A model generated the notes under the pieces. The model had not been told where the DNA came from and made no database searches. It saw nothing but the letters and a program-made list of their open reading frames with translations. From contig JAULBX010026940.1 of the NCBI GenBank assembly GCA_032358255.1, forward strand, positions 186,001 to 250,000: a stretch of 64,000 nucleotides of DNA, written 5' to 3'. Of the stretch, positions 33,484 through 42,790 are shown piece after piece (position 1 is the stretch's first letter; the number at the start of each line of letters is the position of its first letter). The position numbers and the translations under genes were made by a program. This stretch comes from Heterotrichella gracilis. Lineage: Eukaryota; Sar; Xanthophyceae; Tribonematales; Xanthonemataceae.

Positions 33484-34486
33484 ATAGCTGGGTGTAATCG
33501 CTAATACTTAGGTCTAGAGCTTTGCCCGTTACTTCGGCGCCAATGCCAAGCATACTGTTTGAAATGTTAGCGTTATTAATTTTAGTATCTTTTTGAACGA
33601 TAGAATTTTGTACAATGCTGTTCTTAACCTTACAGTTAGCGCCAATACTAGCATGCGGACCAATTATTGAATCGGTTAGCTCTACGTTTTCGCCAATATA
33701 ACAAGGTTCAATAATTAAACTATTGTTGTTCTTAATATTTTTTTCTTTAAGATGTGCTTTGCCCTTATCAAATTCTAACACACGTTGGTTGGTATAAACG
33801 GTTGCGTTTTTGTTTCCACAATCTAACCATTCAGTAACCTGACCAGGCATAAACTTAGCGCCTTTGCTTTTCATATTCTCTAAAGCATTGGTAAGTTGAT
33901 ACTCACCTTTTTCAGTGATCTTGTTATCTAACAAATATTGTAACTCACTTTTTAAATAATCGCCATCTTTAAAATAATAAATGCCAATGATGGCAAGGTC
34001 GCTTACAAACGTTTGTGGCTTTTCCACAAAATCAGTTATTCCGCCTTTGCTATCTAATTTAACAACACCAAACTGGCTTGGATCTTCAATTTTTTGTACC
34101 CAAATAACACCTTCCTGTTCGGTGTCCATAACAAAATCGGCTTTAAACAATGTATCTGCAAAAGCTACTACGGTTTTACCTTTTATGGCGTCTTTTGCAC
34201 ACATTATTGCATGTGCGGTTCCCAAAGCTACATCCTGGTAATAAATACTGCCTTTAGCACCCTGGCTTTCTGCTACTTTTATTAAATTCTGTTCTACTTC
34301 TGCACCAAAATCAGGACCAATTACAAAGGCAATCTCGTTCACTTTTTGTCCGCAAACCTTGGTAATATCTTCTACCAGTCGTTGAACAATTGGTTTGCCG
34401 GCTACAGGTATTAAAGGTTTTGCCGTAGTTAATGTGTGAGGGCGCATGCGCTTACCCTTACCGGCCATGGGTATAATAATTTGCAT
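33476..34486 (-). CDS. Sugar-phosphate nucleotidyltransferase with hexapeptide C terminus
   Basis: The 336-residue protein begins IIPMAGKGKRMRPHTLTTAKPLIPVAGKP, the nucleotide-binding signature of glucose-1-phosphate nucleotidyltransferases. VAFADTLFKADF holds the metal-binding Asp near residue 110. The C-terminal 80 residues (about 250-330) are left-handed beta-helix turns (YIGENVELTDSIIGPHASIGANCK). It would make an NDP-sugar for envelope glycans; the exact sugar and base are not evident. It is the first gene of the overlapping minus-strand operon. Confidence 0.88.
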   Translation of the reverse strand: MQIIIPMAGKGKRMRPHTLTTAKPLIPVAGKPIVQRLVEDITKVCGQKVNEIAFVIGPDFGAEVEQNLIKVAESQGAKGSIYYQDVALGTAHAIMCAKDAIKGKTVVAFADTLFKADFVMDTEQEGVIWVQKIEDPSQFGVVKLDSKGGITDFVEKPQTFVSDLAIIGIYYFKDGDYLKSELQYLLDNKITEKGEYQLTNALENMKSKGAKFMPGQVTEWLDCGNKNATVYTNQRVLEFDKGKAHLKEKNIKNNNSLIIEPCYIGENVELTDSIIGPHASIGANCKVKNSIVQNSIVQKDTKINNANISNSMLGIGAEVTGKALDLSISDYTQLFV

Positions 34487-34503
34487 ATAATTTTATAATC
34501 TCA

Positions 34504-34511
34504 CAAAAATA
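34504..34511 (-). promoter_or_regulatory. Candidate -7 box for the nucleotidyltransferase operon
   Basis: On the minus strand TATTTTTG fits TAnnTTTG, 17 bases upstream of the ATG at 34486. No convincing -33 box was found. Confidence 0.4.
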
Positions 34512-34539
34512 ACATAATTTACTGATGTAAAAGGAGAAA

Positions 34540-35085
34540 ATGACCGTTAAAAAATACTTTTTAGCCATTGTAATTCCGCAACCATTATTTGATAAAGTGG
34601 AGGCGGTAAAACAATTGCTATTTGACCAACACGGACTGAGGGGTGCGCTTAGAAGCCCTGCTCATATCACGCTACATAGACCTTTTGAGTGGAAGGAGGA
34701 AAAAGAAAATGTATTGATTGAAAGCCTAAATGCGTTTAATTTTTCACTGGATTTTAATATTAGTCTTAACAATTTTTCTTTTTTTGAGCCGCGTGTTATT
34801 TATGTGGACGTTTTGCCGAATAATGATCTTTTAACTTTGCAAAGTGCTTTAAAAATGCATGCTAAAAAAGAATTAAAGTTGTTTAATGAAGTAAATGATC
34901 TGCGGGGCTATCATCCACACGTAACGGTTGCATCACGCGACCTTAAAAAACCAATGTTCTATGAACTTAAAACAAATTTTGAGAATCAAAAACTTTCCGG
35001 AACGTTTAACTGCACTAATTTTGCATTGTTAAAACTCGAAAAGAAGTGGGAAGTGTTACATACATTTTCATTTAATAACCTTTAA
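34540..35085 (+). CDS. 2H phosphoesterase / 2'-5' RNA ligase family protein
   Basis: The 181-residue protein contains the two HxT motifs of the 2H superfamily: HITLHRPF near residue 43 and HPHVTVAS near residue 127. Spacing and length fit the LigT-like cyclic phosphodiesterases. They act on 2',3'-cyclic phosphates of RNA or nucleotides; the true substrate is unknown. It is divergent from the nucleotidyltransferase operon. Confidence 0.85.
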   Translation: MTVKKYFLAIVIPQPLFDKVEAVKQLLFDQHGLRGALRSPAHITLHRPFEWKEEKENVLIESLNAFNFSLDFNISLNNFSFFEPRVIYVDVLPNNDLLTLQSALKMHAKKELKLFNEVNDLRGYHPHVTVASRDLKKPMFYELKTNFENQKLSGTFNCTNFALLKLEKKWEVLHTFSFNNL

Positions 35086-35165
35086 TTTTAGTAGCTTTAA
35101 CAACTATTAATCAGCAAAAAAATATTCATTCATTTAAAATTACTTTTTACACAGTAATCTTTCTT

Positions 35166-37241
35166 TTGCTTTCTTTTCATGGTTTTTCTCAGGAAGAAAT
35201 TACAGAACAAACACTTCAAAAAGTTTCGCAAGAAAAACAAGACAGCACAAAACTTAAGCTTTACGAAGATTATTTTAGAGCCCTTAACGGAAAGAACGAA
35301 AAACTAATTTTAAAATATAAGAACGATGCGCTTAGTATTAAACCAAATAATAAGCGAACCGAAAAAATTTATGCCGGAATGTTATGTGTTATTGGCACTA
35401 CTTACAAAAACATTAAAGAATACGATTCCTGCGAGAAATACCAAAAAGCCGGATTAAAACTGTATCAAAAAATAAATGATAGGCGTGGCATTTCTTTAGC
35501 ATATAACGGGCTAGGTATTTTAGAGAAGAACCGCAACAACTTTATTAAATCGCTTGAGTATTATTACAAGGCAATTGAGCCTTTAGATAAAGAAAAAGAT
35601 AAAGGAAGATACGCCACTATTTATATGAATATTGGAATTGTTTACAGGAATTTAAAAAATCCAAAACGCGCTTTGGATTATTATAAAAGCTGCGATTCGG
35701 TATATCAAATTTTAAAAGATACGGCAGGCATAATTAAAAATAACGTAAACACTTGCACTGCGCTGAAAGAATATGGTAAGTTTGAAGAGGCTAAAACCCT
35801 TGGGTTAAATACACAAAAAATAATTGAGCTTAATGGTTCTAAAAATAGTGGCGCCTTTAATTTATATGAAATTATTGCCGGCATCTACTTTCACGAAAAA
35901 AATTATCCAAAAGCCGAGCAATATTATTTAAAACGTTTTGAGTTTGAATCAGAAATGGGCAATCAATCTGTTTTGGCATCTATGTATGAAAGCCTTGCCC
36001 TGCTTTATAAGCAGTGGGGTAAAGAATTTCTCGCTGACAAATATTATAAATTGGCGGTACAAAATTTATCTAAAAATAGAGACATAAAAACCAGAATAGC
36101 ACTCTTAAATCTAAAGATAGATTTTCTTAAATCGGGAGGCAATTTTAAAGAGGCCCTTGAATTGCACGAAGAAAAGTATAAACTTAATGATTCTCTTTTT
36201 TCTACAGACCTTACAGAAAAGATCTCTAAAATGGAGAACGATATTTCTAATCAAAACCAGAAGAAAGATCTTGAGTTACTTCAAAAAAATCAGGCCATAA
36301 AAGATCTGGAAATAAAACGCCAACGTTTTTTTAATTACGGACTGGTTATTGTTGTTTTACTGATAGCTGTGTTTGTATTCTTTATTTTAAAAAGTTTAAA
36401 AGTAAACAAACGTATTAATTCTGAATTAAACATAAAAAACAAAAAAGTAGAAGAGCAAAACTCCATTATCGAAGAAAAGAATAAAGATATTATTGATAGC
36501 ATTAATTACGCGCAGCGATTACAACAAATTTTGTTGCCCGCAGAAGAAGAATTTAAGCAAGCATTACCCGAATCGTTTTTATATTTTGAACCTAAAGATA
36601 TTGTTAGCGGTGATTTTTATTTTATTGAAAAAACGGAAGAATTTGCTTTTGTTTCGGTTGTTGATTGTACTGGTCACGGCGTACCCGGCGCTATTATGAG
36701 CATGGTGGCGAATAATCTTTTAAATAAAGTGGTGCGCGAAAAGAAATTGACCAAGCCCGCAGAAATTTTACAAGAATTGAACCGTGAACTTTATTATTCT
36801 TTAAAGCAAAACGTATCGCAAAAAACAGCATCAGACGGAATGGATATGGCCATTTGTGTGTTTTATCCTACAAAAATGGAATTGCACTTTGGCGCAGCAA
36901 ACACCTCTATTTATATTGTAAGAAATAAAAAGTTGATAGAATTAAAACCCGATAAAATGGGTCTTGGTAAAATGGCATTTGAAAGCAATTTTAAATTCAC
37001 ACAGCAGGTATTTAAGGTTGAGAAAAATGATATGATCTATATGGGCACTGATGGTTATGCCGATCAGTTTGGCGGCGAGAGAGGAAAAAAAATGATGAAA
37101 AAGAACATGCAAAAACTTTTTATAGATATTGCAGAATTGCCAACAGAAAAACAGTTTATTGCTGTTAAAGACAATTTTACCGGCTGGAAAGGAAATCTGG
37201 GCCAAGTGGATGATGTCACGGTGCTGGGATTCAGGATATAA
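35166..37241 (+). CDS. TPR sensor with C-terminal SpoIIE-type phosphatase
   Basis: From TTG 35166 the product has 691 residues: TPR helices (about 40-330), a membrane segment (FFNYGLVIVVLLIAVFVFFIL near 385), a coiled coil with the linker DIIDSINYAQRLQQILLP near 440, and a SpoIIE/PP2C phosphatase domain (about 475-690; DIVSGDFYF, DCTGHGVPGAIMSMVA, TDGYADQFGG, QVDDVTVLG). The open frame continues upstream and completes a signal peptide (KITFYTVIFLLLSFHGFSQ), so the true start is earlier; the only fitting codon is an ATT at 35106. It likely couples an extracytoplasmic cue to dephosphorylation of a partner-switch protein. Confidence 0.88.
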   Translation: MLSFHGFSQEEITEQTLQKVSQEKQDSTKLKLYEDYFRALNGKNEKLILKYKNDALSIKPNNKRTEKIYAGMLCVIGTTYKNIKEYDSCEKYQKAGLKLYQKINDRRGISLAYNGLGILEKNRNNFIKSLEYYYKAIEPLDKEKDKGRYATIYMNIGIVYRNLKNPKRALDYYKSCDSVYQILKDTAGIIKNNVNTCTALKEYGKFEEAKTLGLNTQKIIELNGSKNSGAFNLYEIIAGIYFHEKNYPKAEQYYLKRFEFESEMGNQSVLASMYESLALLYKQWGKEFLADKYYKLAVQNLSKNRDIKTRIALLNLKIDFLKSGGNFKEALELHEEKYKLNDSLFSTDLTEKISKMENDISNQNQKKDLELLQKNQAIKDLEIKRQRFFNYGLVIVVLLIAVFVFFILKSLKVNKRINSELNIKNKKVEEQNSIIEEKNKDIIDSINYAQRLQQILLPAEEEFKQALPESFLYFEPKDIVSGDFYFIEKTEEFAFVSVVDCTGHGVPGAIMSMVANNLLNKVVREKKLTKPAEILQELNRELYYSLKQNVSQKTASDGMDMAICVFYPTKMELHFGAANTSIYIVRNKKLIELKPDKMGLGKMAFESNFKFTQQVFKVEKNDMIYMGTDGYADQFGGERGKKMMKKNMQKLFIDIAELPTEKQFIAVKDNFTGWKGNLGQVDDVTVLGFRI

Positions 37242-37358
37242 AAGCCAAACAGCATATTTAAAACAAGTCTAAATAAGGTTTTTCGGCCTTGATACTACAA
37301 ATGAGTGACTTGAGAGCAAAACCAATTATTTTATAATGAAAAACATTTAGCCTAAAAC

Positions 37359-37389
37359 TTGATTCTAAACGTTTTGCTTAATACCTTTG
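37359..37389 (+). promoter_or_regulatory. Promoter of the sdhCAB operon
   Basis: A -33 element TTG (37359-37361) and a -7 element TACCTTTG (37382-37389) are separated by 20 bases, the spacing expected for the Bacteroidota housekeeping sigma factor. Transcription would start near 37395, about 28 bases before the sdhC ATG. Confidence 0.7.
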
Positions 37390-37422
37390 GCACACAATTT
37401 CAAGTATTTATTTTATACCATT

Positions 37423-38091
37423 ATGAGTAAAAAAACAGGATTTTTATCTTCCTCTATCGGGAAAAAATTTTTAATGGGACTAACCGGCTTATTCCTTATT
37501 TCTTTTTTAATAGTACACGTAACTTTAAACAGCTTTATTTTCTTTAACGACGGTGGCGCTAGTTTTAATGCGGGTGCCGATTTTATGGCACACAATCCGG
37601 TAGTAAGAATATTGGAAATTGGCTTGTTCGCAGGCTTGCTGTTGCACATTTTTCAGGCATTGCTTTTAACTTTAGAGAATCGTAAAGCGCGCCCAACCCC
37701 TTACGAAGTAGTTAATGGCGGCGCTAACAGCAGCTGGTATTCCCGCTCAATGGGTGTTTTAGGATCTTTACTTTTATTATTCTTAGTAGTTCACTTAGGT
37801 AATTTTTGGGTCCCAACAAAAATAGCGGTGTTTAGCCATGCTGAGCACGATACGTTTGCCGGCATGAAAGAAGTTTTTGCTCAATGGTATTTTGTTGTTA
37901 TTTATTTGGTCGGCGTAATTAGTTTATTGTATCACTTGTTACATGGTTTTCAATCTGCTTTTCAGTCTTTAGGATTAAATCACAAAAAATATACACCACT
38001 CATTAAAAAAACAGGCATATGGTTCTCAATAATTGTTTGCGCTTTGTTTGCAGCAATGCCGGTTACTATGTTCTTAGGAATTATAAAATAA
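37423..38091 (+). CDS. sdhC: Succinate dehydrogenase cytochrome b subunit
   Basis: The 222-residue protein has five membrane segments and heme-ligand-type histidines in FLIVHVTLN, LLLHIFQALL, LLVVHLGNFW and LLYHLLHGF, as in the b-type, five-helix anchors of Bacteroidota and epsilonproteobacterial complexes. It anchors SdhA and SdhB and passes electrons to menaquinone. The ATG at 37423 is preferred to a TTG at 37387, which overlaps the -7 box. It is the first gene of sdhCAB. Confidence 0.93.
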   Translation: MSKKTGFLSSSIGKKFLMGLTGLFLISFLIVHVTLNSFIFFNDGGASFNAGADFMAHNPVVRILEIGLFAGLLLHIFQALLLTLENRKARPTPYEVVNGGANSSWYSRSMGVLGSLLLLFLVVHLGNFWVPTKIAVFSHAEHDTFAGMKEVFAQWYFVVIYLVGVISLLYHLLHGFQSAFQSLGLNHKKYTPLIKKTGIWFSIIVCALFAAMPVTMFLGIIK

Positions 38092-38122
38092 TTGTCAATT
38101 ATAAAATTGTAAATACAATACT

Positions 38123-40111
38123 ATGGCTTCTTCATCAAAATTAAATGCAAAAATTCCTGAAGGTATCTTAGAGAACAAATGGACAAAATACCGTTCTACT
38201 GTTCACTTGGTTAACCCTGCCAATAAACGTAGCCTTGAGGTTATCGTTGTAGGTTCAGGTCTTGCAGGCTCTTCTGCCGCGGCTTCATTAGCCGAAATGG
38301 GATATAAAGTAAAGGTATTTTGTTTTCAGGATTCTCCTCGTCGCGCGCACTCTATTGCTGCGCAAGGAGGTGTTAATGCTGCAAAAAATTATCAAAATGA
38401 TGGTGATAGCGTTTACCGTTTATTTTACGATACAATTAAAGGTGGAGATTACCGCGCTCGCGAAGCCAATGTTCATCGCTTAGCTGAGGTTTCAGGAAAT
38501 ATTATTGACCAGTGTGTAGCGCAAGGTGTGCCATTTGCACGTGAGTATGGCGGGACATTAAGTAACCGTTCGTTTGGTGGAACACAGGTACAACGTACAT
38601 TCTACGCTGCCGGCCAAACAGGACAACAATTATTATTAGGAGCATATAGCGCATTACAACGCCAGGTTGGTATGGGTGCCGTTACATTAATGGCACGTCA
38701 TGAAATGATGGATGTAGTGACTATTGATGGTAAAGCCCGCGGTATTATTGCCCGCGATCTTGTTACCGGAAAATTACAACGCCACTTTGGTCATGCTGTA
38801 TTATTGTGCACTGGTGGTTACGGTAACGTGTTTTATTTATCTACAAACGCCATGGGCTGTAATGTTACAGCTGCATGGAAGGCACATAAAAAAGGCGCTT
38901 TCTTCGGAAACCCTTGTTACACGCAAATTCACCCAACCTGTATTCCTGTTTCAGGAGATCATCAATCGAAGTTGACATTAATGTCAGAATCGTTACGTAA
39001 TGATGGAAGAATTTGGGTTCCAAAACAAAAAGATGATAAACGTAAAGCAAAAGATATTCCTGAAGAAGAAAGAGATTATTATTTAGAGAGACGTTATCCA
39101 GCCTTCGGTAACCTCGTGCCGCGTGACGTTGCGAGCCGTGCTGCTAAAGAGCGTTGCGATGCAGGTTATGGAGTAGGAGCGTCTAAAATGGCCGTGTATC
39201 TTGATTTTGAAGCCAACATGATGCGTTACGGACAAATAGAAGCTAACAAGAAAAACTTACACAACCCTTCAAAGGAAACTATTCGCGCATTAGGAAAAGA
39301 TGTAGTGAAAGAAAAATACGGTAACCTGTTTGATATGTACAAACAAATTACCGACGAAGATCCGTATGAAATGCCAATGCGTATCTATCCAGCGGTTCAC
39401 TATACAATGGGTGGCCTTTGGGTTGATTATAATTTAATGACAACGGTTCCGGGATTGTATGCTTTAGGTGAAGCAAACTTCTCAGATCACGGCGCTAACC
39501 GTTTAGGAGCTTCAGCATTAATGCAAGGTTTAGCTGATGGTTATTTTGTAATACCTTACACTATTGGTGAATATTTATCCGAAGAAATTCGTACCAAAGC
39601 AATTCCAACCGATAACGAAGCGTTTGTAAAAGCAGAGGCTGAGGTTCAGGAACGTATTAATAAATTATTCTCAATTAAAGGAACAAAATCGGTTGATCAT
39701 TTTCACAAAGCCTTAGGTAAGATCATGTGGGAAAAATGTGGTATGGCCCGTAATGCAAAAGGTTTAACAGAAGCTATCGCAGAGATTCAACAATTGAAAA
39801 AAGATTTCTGGAGCGATGTTCGTGTACCGGGCGAGCAACACGAGTTTAATACAGAATTAGAAAAAGCACACCGCGTTGCCGATTTTATTGAGCTTGGAGA
39901 ATTAATGTGTAAAGATGCATTGAACCGTAACGAAAGTTGTGGTGGTCACTTCCGCGAAGAATACCAAACGGGTGATGGAGAAGCTTTACGCGATGATGAT
40001 AATTTTGCTTACGTTGCCGCATGGGAATACAAAGGCGAAAGCAATTTTGAATTACACAAAGAAGAATTAAAATTCGAGAACATTAAATTAGCACAACGTA
40101 ATTACGCATAA
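38123..40111 (+). CDS. sdhA: Succinate dehydrogenase/fumarate reductase flavoprotein subunit
   Basis: The 662-residue protein has the FAD dinucleotide fold ([21 protein letters not shown] near residue 36), the covalent-FAD histidine in [13 protein letters not shown] near 74, and active-site segments [11 protein letters not shown] and [11 protein letters not shown]. It oxidises succinate to fumarate in the TCA cycle. It lies between sdhC (31-base gap) and sdhB (11-base gap). The direction in vivo (oxidase or fumarate reductase) is not determined by sequence. Confidence 0.97.
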   Translation: MASSSKLNAKIPEGILENKWTKYRSTVHLVNPANKRSLEVIVVGSGLAGSSAAASLAEMGYKVKVFCFQDSPRRAHSIAAQGGVNAAKNYQNDGDSVYRLFYDTIKGGDYRAREANVHRLAEVSGNIIDQCVAQGVPFAREYGGTLSNRSFGGTQVQRTFYAAGQTGQQLLLGAYSALQRQVGMGAVTLMARHEMMDVVTIDGKARGIIARDLVTGKLQRHFGHAVLLCTGGYGNVFYLSTNAMGCNVTAAWKAHKKGAFFGNPCYTQIHPTCIPVSGDHQSKLTLMSESLRNDGRIWVPKQKDDKRKAKDIPEEERDYYLERRYPAFGNLVPRDVASRAAKERCDAGYGVGASKMAVYLDFEANMMRYGQIEANKKNLHNPSKETIRALGKDVVKEKYGNLFDMYKQITDEDPYEMPMRIYPAVHYTMGGLWVDYNLMTTVPGLYALGEANFSDHGANRLGASALMQGLADGYFVIPYTIGEYLSEEIRTKAIPTDNEAFVKAEAEVQERINKLFSIKGTKSVDHFHKALGKIMWEKCGMARNAKGLTEAIAEIQQLKKDFWSDVRVPGEQHEFNTELEKAHRVADFIELGELMCKDALNRNESCGGHFREEYQTGDGEALRDDDNFAYVAAWEYKGESNFELHKEELKFENIKLAQRNYA

Positions 40112-40122
40112 ACAAGTATACT

Positions 40123-40890
40123 ATGAGTCATGGAAATATGAACCTCACTTTAAAAGTGTGGAAACAAAAAAATAAAGACACTAAAGGACGTTTTGAAACT
40201 TATGATGCAAAAGGCATTTCGCCTGACATGAGTTTTTTAGAAATGTTCGACGTGGTTAACGAACAGTTGATTAGCAGTGGTAAAGAACCAATTGCTTTTG
40301 ATCACGATTGCCGCGAAGGTATTTGTGGTATGTGCAGCATGTACATCAACGGCCGTCCGCACGGACCAAAAGGCGGCATTACTACTTGCCAGTTGCATAT
40401 GCGTAGTTTTAAGAATGGTGACACGATTGTTGTTGAGCCTTGGAGAAGCGCTGCTTTCCCAGTAATCAAAGATCTTGCCGTTGATCGTTCTTCGTTTGAC
40501 AGAATTATGTCTGCAGGCGGTTTCGTTTCTGTAAATACAGGTAATGCAAAAGACGCTAATAATATTTTAATTCCGAAGGATGATGCTGATACTGCTTTTG
40601 ATGCAGCGGCTTGTATAGGTTGTGGCGCTTGCGTTGCAGCTTGTAAAAACTCAAGCGCTATGTTATTTGTAAGCGCAAAAGTTTCTCAACTATCATTATT
40701 ACCACAAGGTAAAATTGAAAAACAAGACCGTGTATTAAACATGGTAAAACAAATGGATGAAGAAGGGTTTGGTAATTGCACTAACACCGGCGCCTGCGAA
40801 GCAGAATGTCCAAAAAGTATTTCGTTAGAAAACATTGCGCGTATGAATCGTGAGTATTTAGGAGCAAGCTTCACACAAAACAAAGTGTAA
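40123..40890 (+). CDS. sdhB: Succinate dehydrogenase iron-sulfur subunit
   Basis: The 255-residue protein has the [2Fe-2S] motif CREGICGMC near residue 62, the [4Fe-4S] motif [11 protein letters not shown] near 164, and the third cluster region [12 protein letters not shown] near 222. It carries electrons from SdhA to the cytochrome b subunit. It is the last gene of the operon and is followed by a strong terminator. Confidence 0.97.
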   Translation: MSHGNMNLTLKVWKQKNKDTKGRFETYDAKGISPDMSFLEMFDVVNEQLISSGKEPIAFDHDCREGICGMCSMYINGRPHGPKGGITTCQLHMRSFKNGDTIVVEPWRSAAFPVIKDLAVDRSSFDRIMSAGGFVSVNTGNAKDANNILIPKDDADTAFDAAACIGCGACVAACKNSSAMLFVSAKVSQLSLLPQGKIEKQDRVLNMVKQMDEEGFGNCTNTGACEAECPKSISLENIARMNREYLGASFTQNKV

Positions 40891-40905
40891 TTTTTTTTAT
40901 AAATT

Positions 40906-40946
40906 AAAAAGCCGTTGCGGAATACTCCGCAACGGCTTTTTTGTTT
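40906..40946. terminator. Rho-independent terminator after sdhB
   Basis: A 15-bp stem (AAAAAGCCGTTGCGG with its complement, loop AATACT) is followed by T's. It stands between the convergent sdh operon and the DUF6089 gene and can serve both. Confidence 0.92.
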
Positions 40947-40956
40947 TTATTTAAAC

Positions 40957-41694
40957 TTAATTATTTTGGAAGCAAGGTCTGTTTGGATTTGGTAAGCGCA
41001 TCGTTAAGGTCATGCCATAAAAGAAATACCAATCTTTAGTGCGAGGATTGCCCTGCATGTAACCATCGGCATATTCAGAACTCACATTATCTAAATAATC
41101 GGTAAAGGTTTTTCTTGGACTCCATTCTATGCCCAATCCAAAAATACTTGTAAGATGCCATTTTAAGCCAATTCCGTAAGGTACATTTACCTGGTATCTT
41201 GGATAATTTTTTACCACAACGCCACCATGTAAATTAGCGGCTGACGGCCTGTTTGGACCAACCCCCGTTTTCGGATCAAAATGAAACGCGCCAATGCCTG
41301 CAAAAATAAACATGGTAAAATAATGCTTTTCATTTCCGAGCCTGTAATCAACAAAATTAAATTCGGCTATAGCATGAAGGTCGTAAACTGAAGAAGTAAA
41401 GTTTACATTTCTTTCTAATTGATCCAGGTCTTTACTTTTTGAATCGTCGCCTGCTATTTTACCATAATTAAAACCAAAACGAAAAGCATAACGGTAATGT
41501 GTTGTATATCTAAAAAAAACACCCGCTGCAGGTTGCGACATTAAAAAATGTCCGCGTGGATTAAGATCGCCAATGTAATATGAAGCTCCTCCAAAGAGGC
41601 CAATTTCGCGTTGACGAAAATTACGCTTTGTTAGTTGCGCAATATTGCTCAAAACCGTTAAGCATAATAAATATGTGAGACACTTTTTAAACAA
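40957..41694 (-). CDS. DUF6089 family outer-membrane beta-barrel protein
   Basis: The 245-residue protein has a signal peptide, then REIGLFGGASYYIGDLNPRG and alternating strands with aromatic ends (YRYAFRFGFNYGKI, YGIGLKWHLTSIFGLGIEW), the DUF6089 pattern. It is probably a small outer-membrane barrel of unknown role. No ATG is available before the signal peptide; the start is a TTG. It ends near the sdh terminator. Confidence 0.8.
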   Translation of the reverse strand: MFKKCLTYLLCLTVLSNIAQLTKRNFRQREIGLFGGASYYIGDLNPRGHFLMSQPAAGVFFRYTTHYRYAFRFGFNYGKIAGDDSKSKDLDQLERNVNFTSSVYDLHAIAEFNFVDYRLGNEKHYFTMFIFAGIGAFHFDPKTGVGPNRPSAANLHGGVVVKNYPRYQVNVPYGIGLKWHLTSIFGLGIEWSPRKTFTDYLDNVSSEYADGYMQGNPRTKDWYFFYGMTLTMRLPNPNRPCFQNN

Positions 41695-41930
41695 ACCAAA
41701 TACTAAAACGTAAAAATAACAGATTTATTGTGGCTTTTGTTCGCAAAATATGCCGATAGCCTATTTATAGAACTATAGAATTTTTGGCTATTTTGCATCA
41801 TTTTTACGTGTTTTGAACGGAAAAACGCGTGTTTTTTGTTAAAACGAGCGTTTTTTGGACAAAATCAGCAAAAACCATTTTTTAAAGATTAACGCATTTT
41901 AAAAATCATTTAATGGCGCTGATCTTTGCT

Positions 41931-41938
41931 TAGATTTG
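41931..41938 (+). promoter_or_regulatory. -7 box of murI
   Basis: TAGATTTG matches TAnnTTTG and ends 11 bases before the murI TTG start, so the leader would be only a few bases long. The -33 box is not clear. The rest of the 255-base gap between the divergent genes holds no recognised element. Confidence 0.5.
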
Positions 41939-41949
41939 TGTTCTTATAA

Positions 41950-42783
41950 TTGGATAAAAAATCTACATATAAACCTATTGGTGTTTTTGACAGCGGCTTT
42001 GGCGGCTTAACGGTTTTAAAAGAGATCGTAAAAGAAATGCCGCAATATGATTATTTGTATTTAGGTGATAATGCGCGCGCGCCTTATGGTTCGCGTAGTT
42101 ACGAAACGGTTTACGAATACACGTTAGAGTGCGTTAACCACTTATTTGCCATGGGGTGTGAGTTGGTTGTACTGGCTTGCAATACAGCATCAGCAAAAGC
42201 ACTCAGAACCATTCAACAAAAAGATCTTCCAAAGATCGACCCATCAAAAAGAGTGTTGGGAGTAATTCGGCCCACTACAGAAATAATCGGTAATTATAGT
42301 AAAACAGGAAACGTTGGTGTATTAGGCACAGCCGGAACCGTTAGTTCAGGATCTTACCTGGTTGAAATAGAAAAATTCTTTCCAAATTTAAATGTGTACC
42401 AAGAAGCTTGCCCAATGTGGGTTCCGTTGATCGAGAACAATGAGTATAATAACGAAGGAGCTGATTTTTTTATAAAAAAGCATGTTGCTAATTTAATGCA
42501 ACAGGAACCAAAGATAGACGCGATCATTTTAGGTTGTACGCATTATCCTTTGATAATTGATAAAATAAAAAAACAGTTACCTGCAGATGTGCAGTTGTTT
42601 TCGCAGGGAACAATTGTGGCAAACGGCCTGAAAGATTATTTACAACGTCATCCAGAAATGGAGATAAGATGCAGCAAATCGCAAAGCGTTAGTTTTTACA
42701 CAACTGATCTGCCGGAAACTTTTGATAAAGCGGCTACTTTGTTTTACGGCAAAGAAGTTAAGTCAAAGCATTTGGCTTTATAA
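41950..42783 (+). CDS. murI: Glutamate racemase
   Basis: The 277-residue protein has GVFDSGFGGLTVLKEI near residue 7, the first catalytic cysteine in VLACNTASA near 75 and the second in GCTHYPLI near 197. It supplies D-glutamate for peptidoglycan. A stop codon lies immediately upstream in frame and no ATG or GTG exists near the conserved N terminus, so TTG at 41950 must be the start. Confidence 0.95.
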   Translation: MDKKSTYKPIGVFDSGFGGLTVLKEIVKEMPQYDYLYLGDNARAPYGSRSYETVYEYTLECVNHLFAMGCELVVLACNTASAKALRTIQQKDLPKIDPSKRVLGVIRPTTEIIGNYSKTGNVGVLGTAGTVSSGSYLVEIEKFFPNLNVYQEACPMWVPLIENNEYNNEGADFFIKKHVANLMQQEPKIDAIILGCTHYPLIIDKIKKQLPADVQLFSQGTIVANGLKDYLQRHPEMEIRCSKSQSVSFYTTDLPETFDKAATLFYGKEVKSKHLAL

Positions 42784-42790
42784 CAAGACA

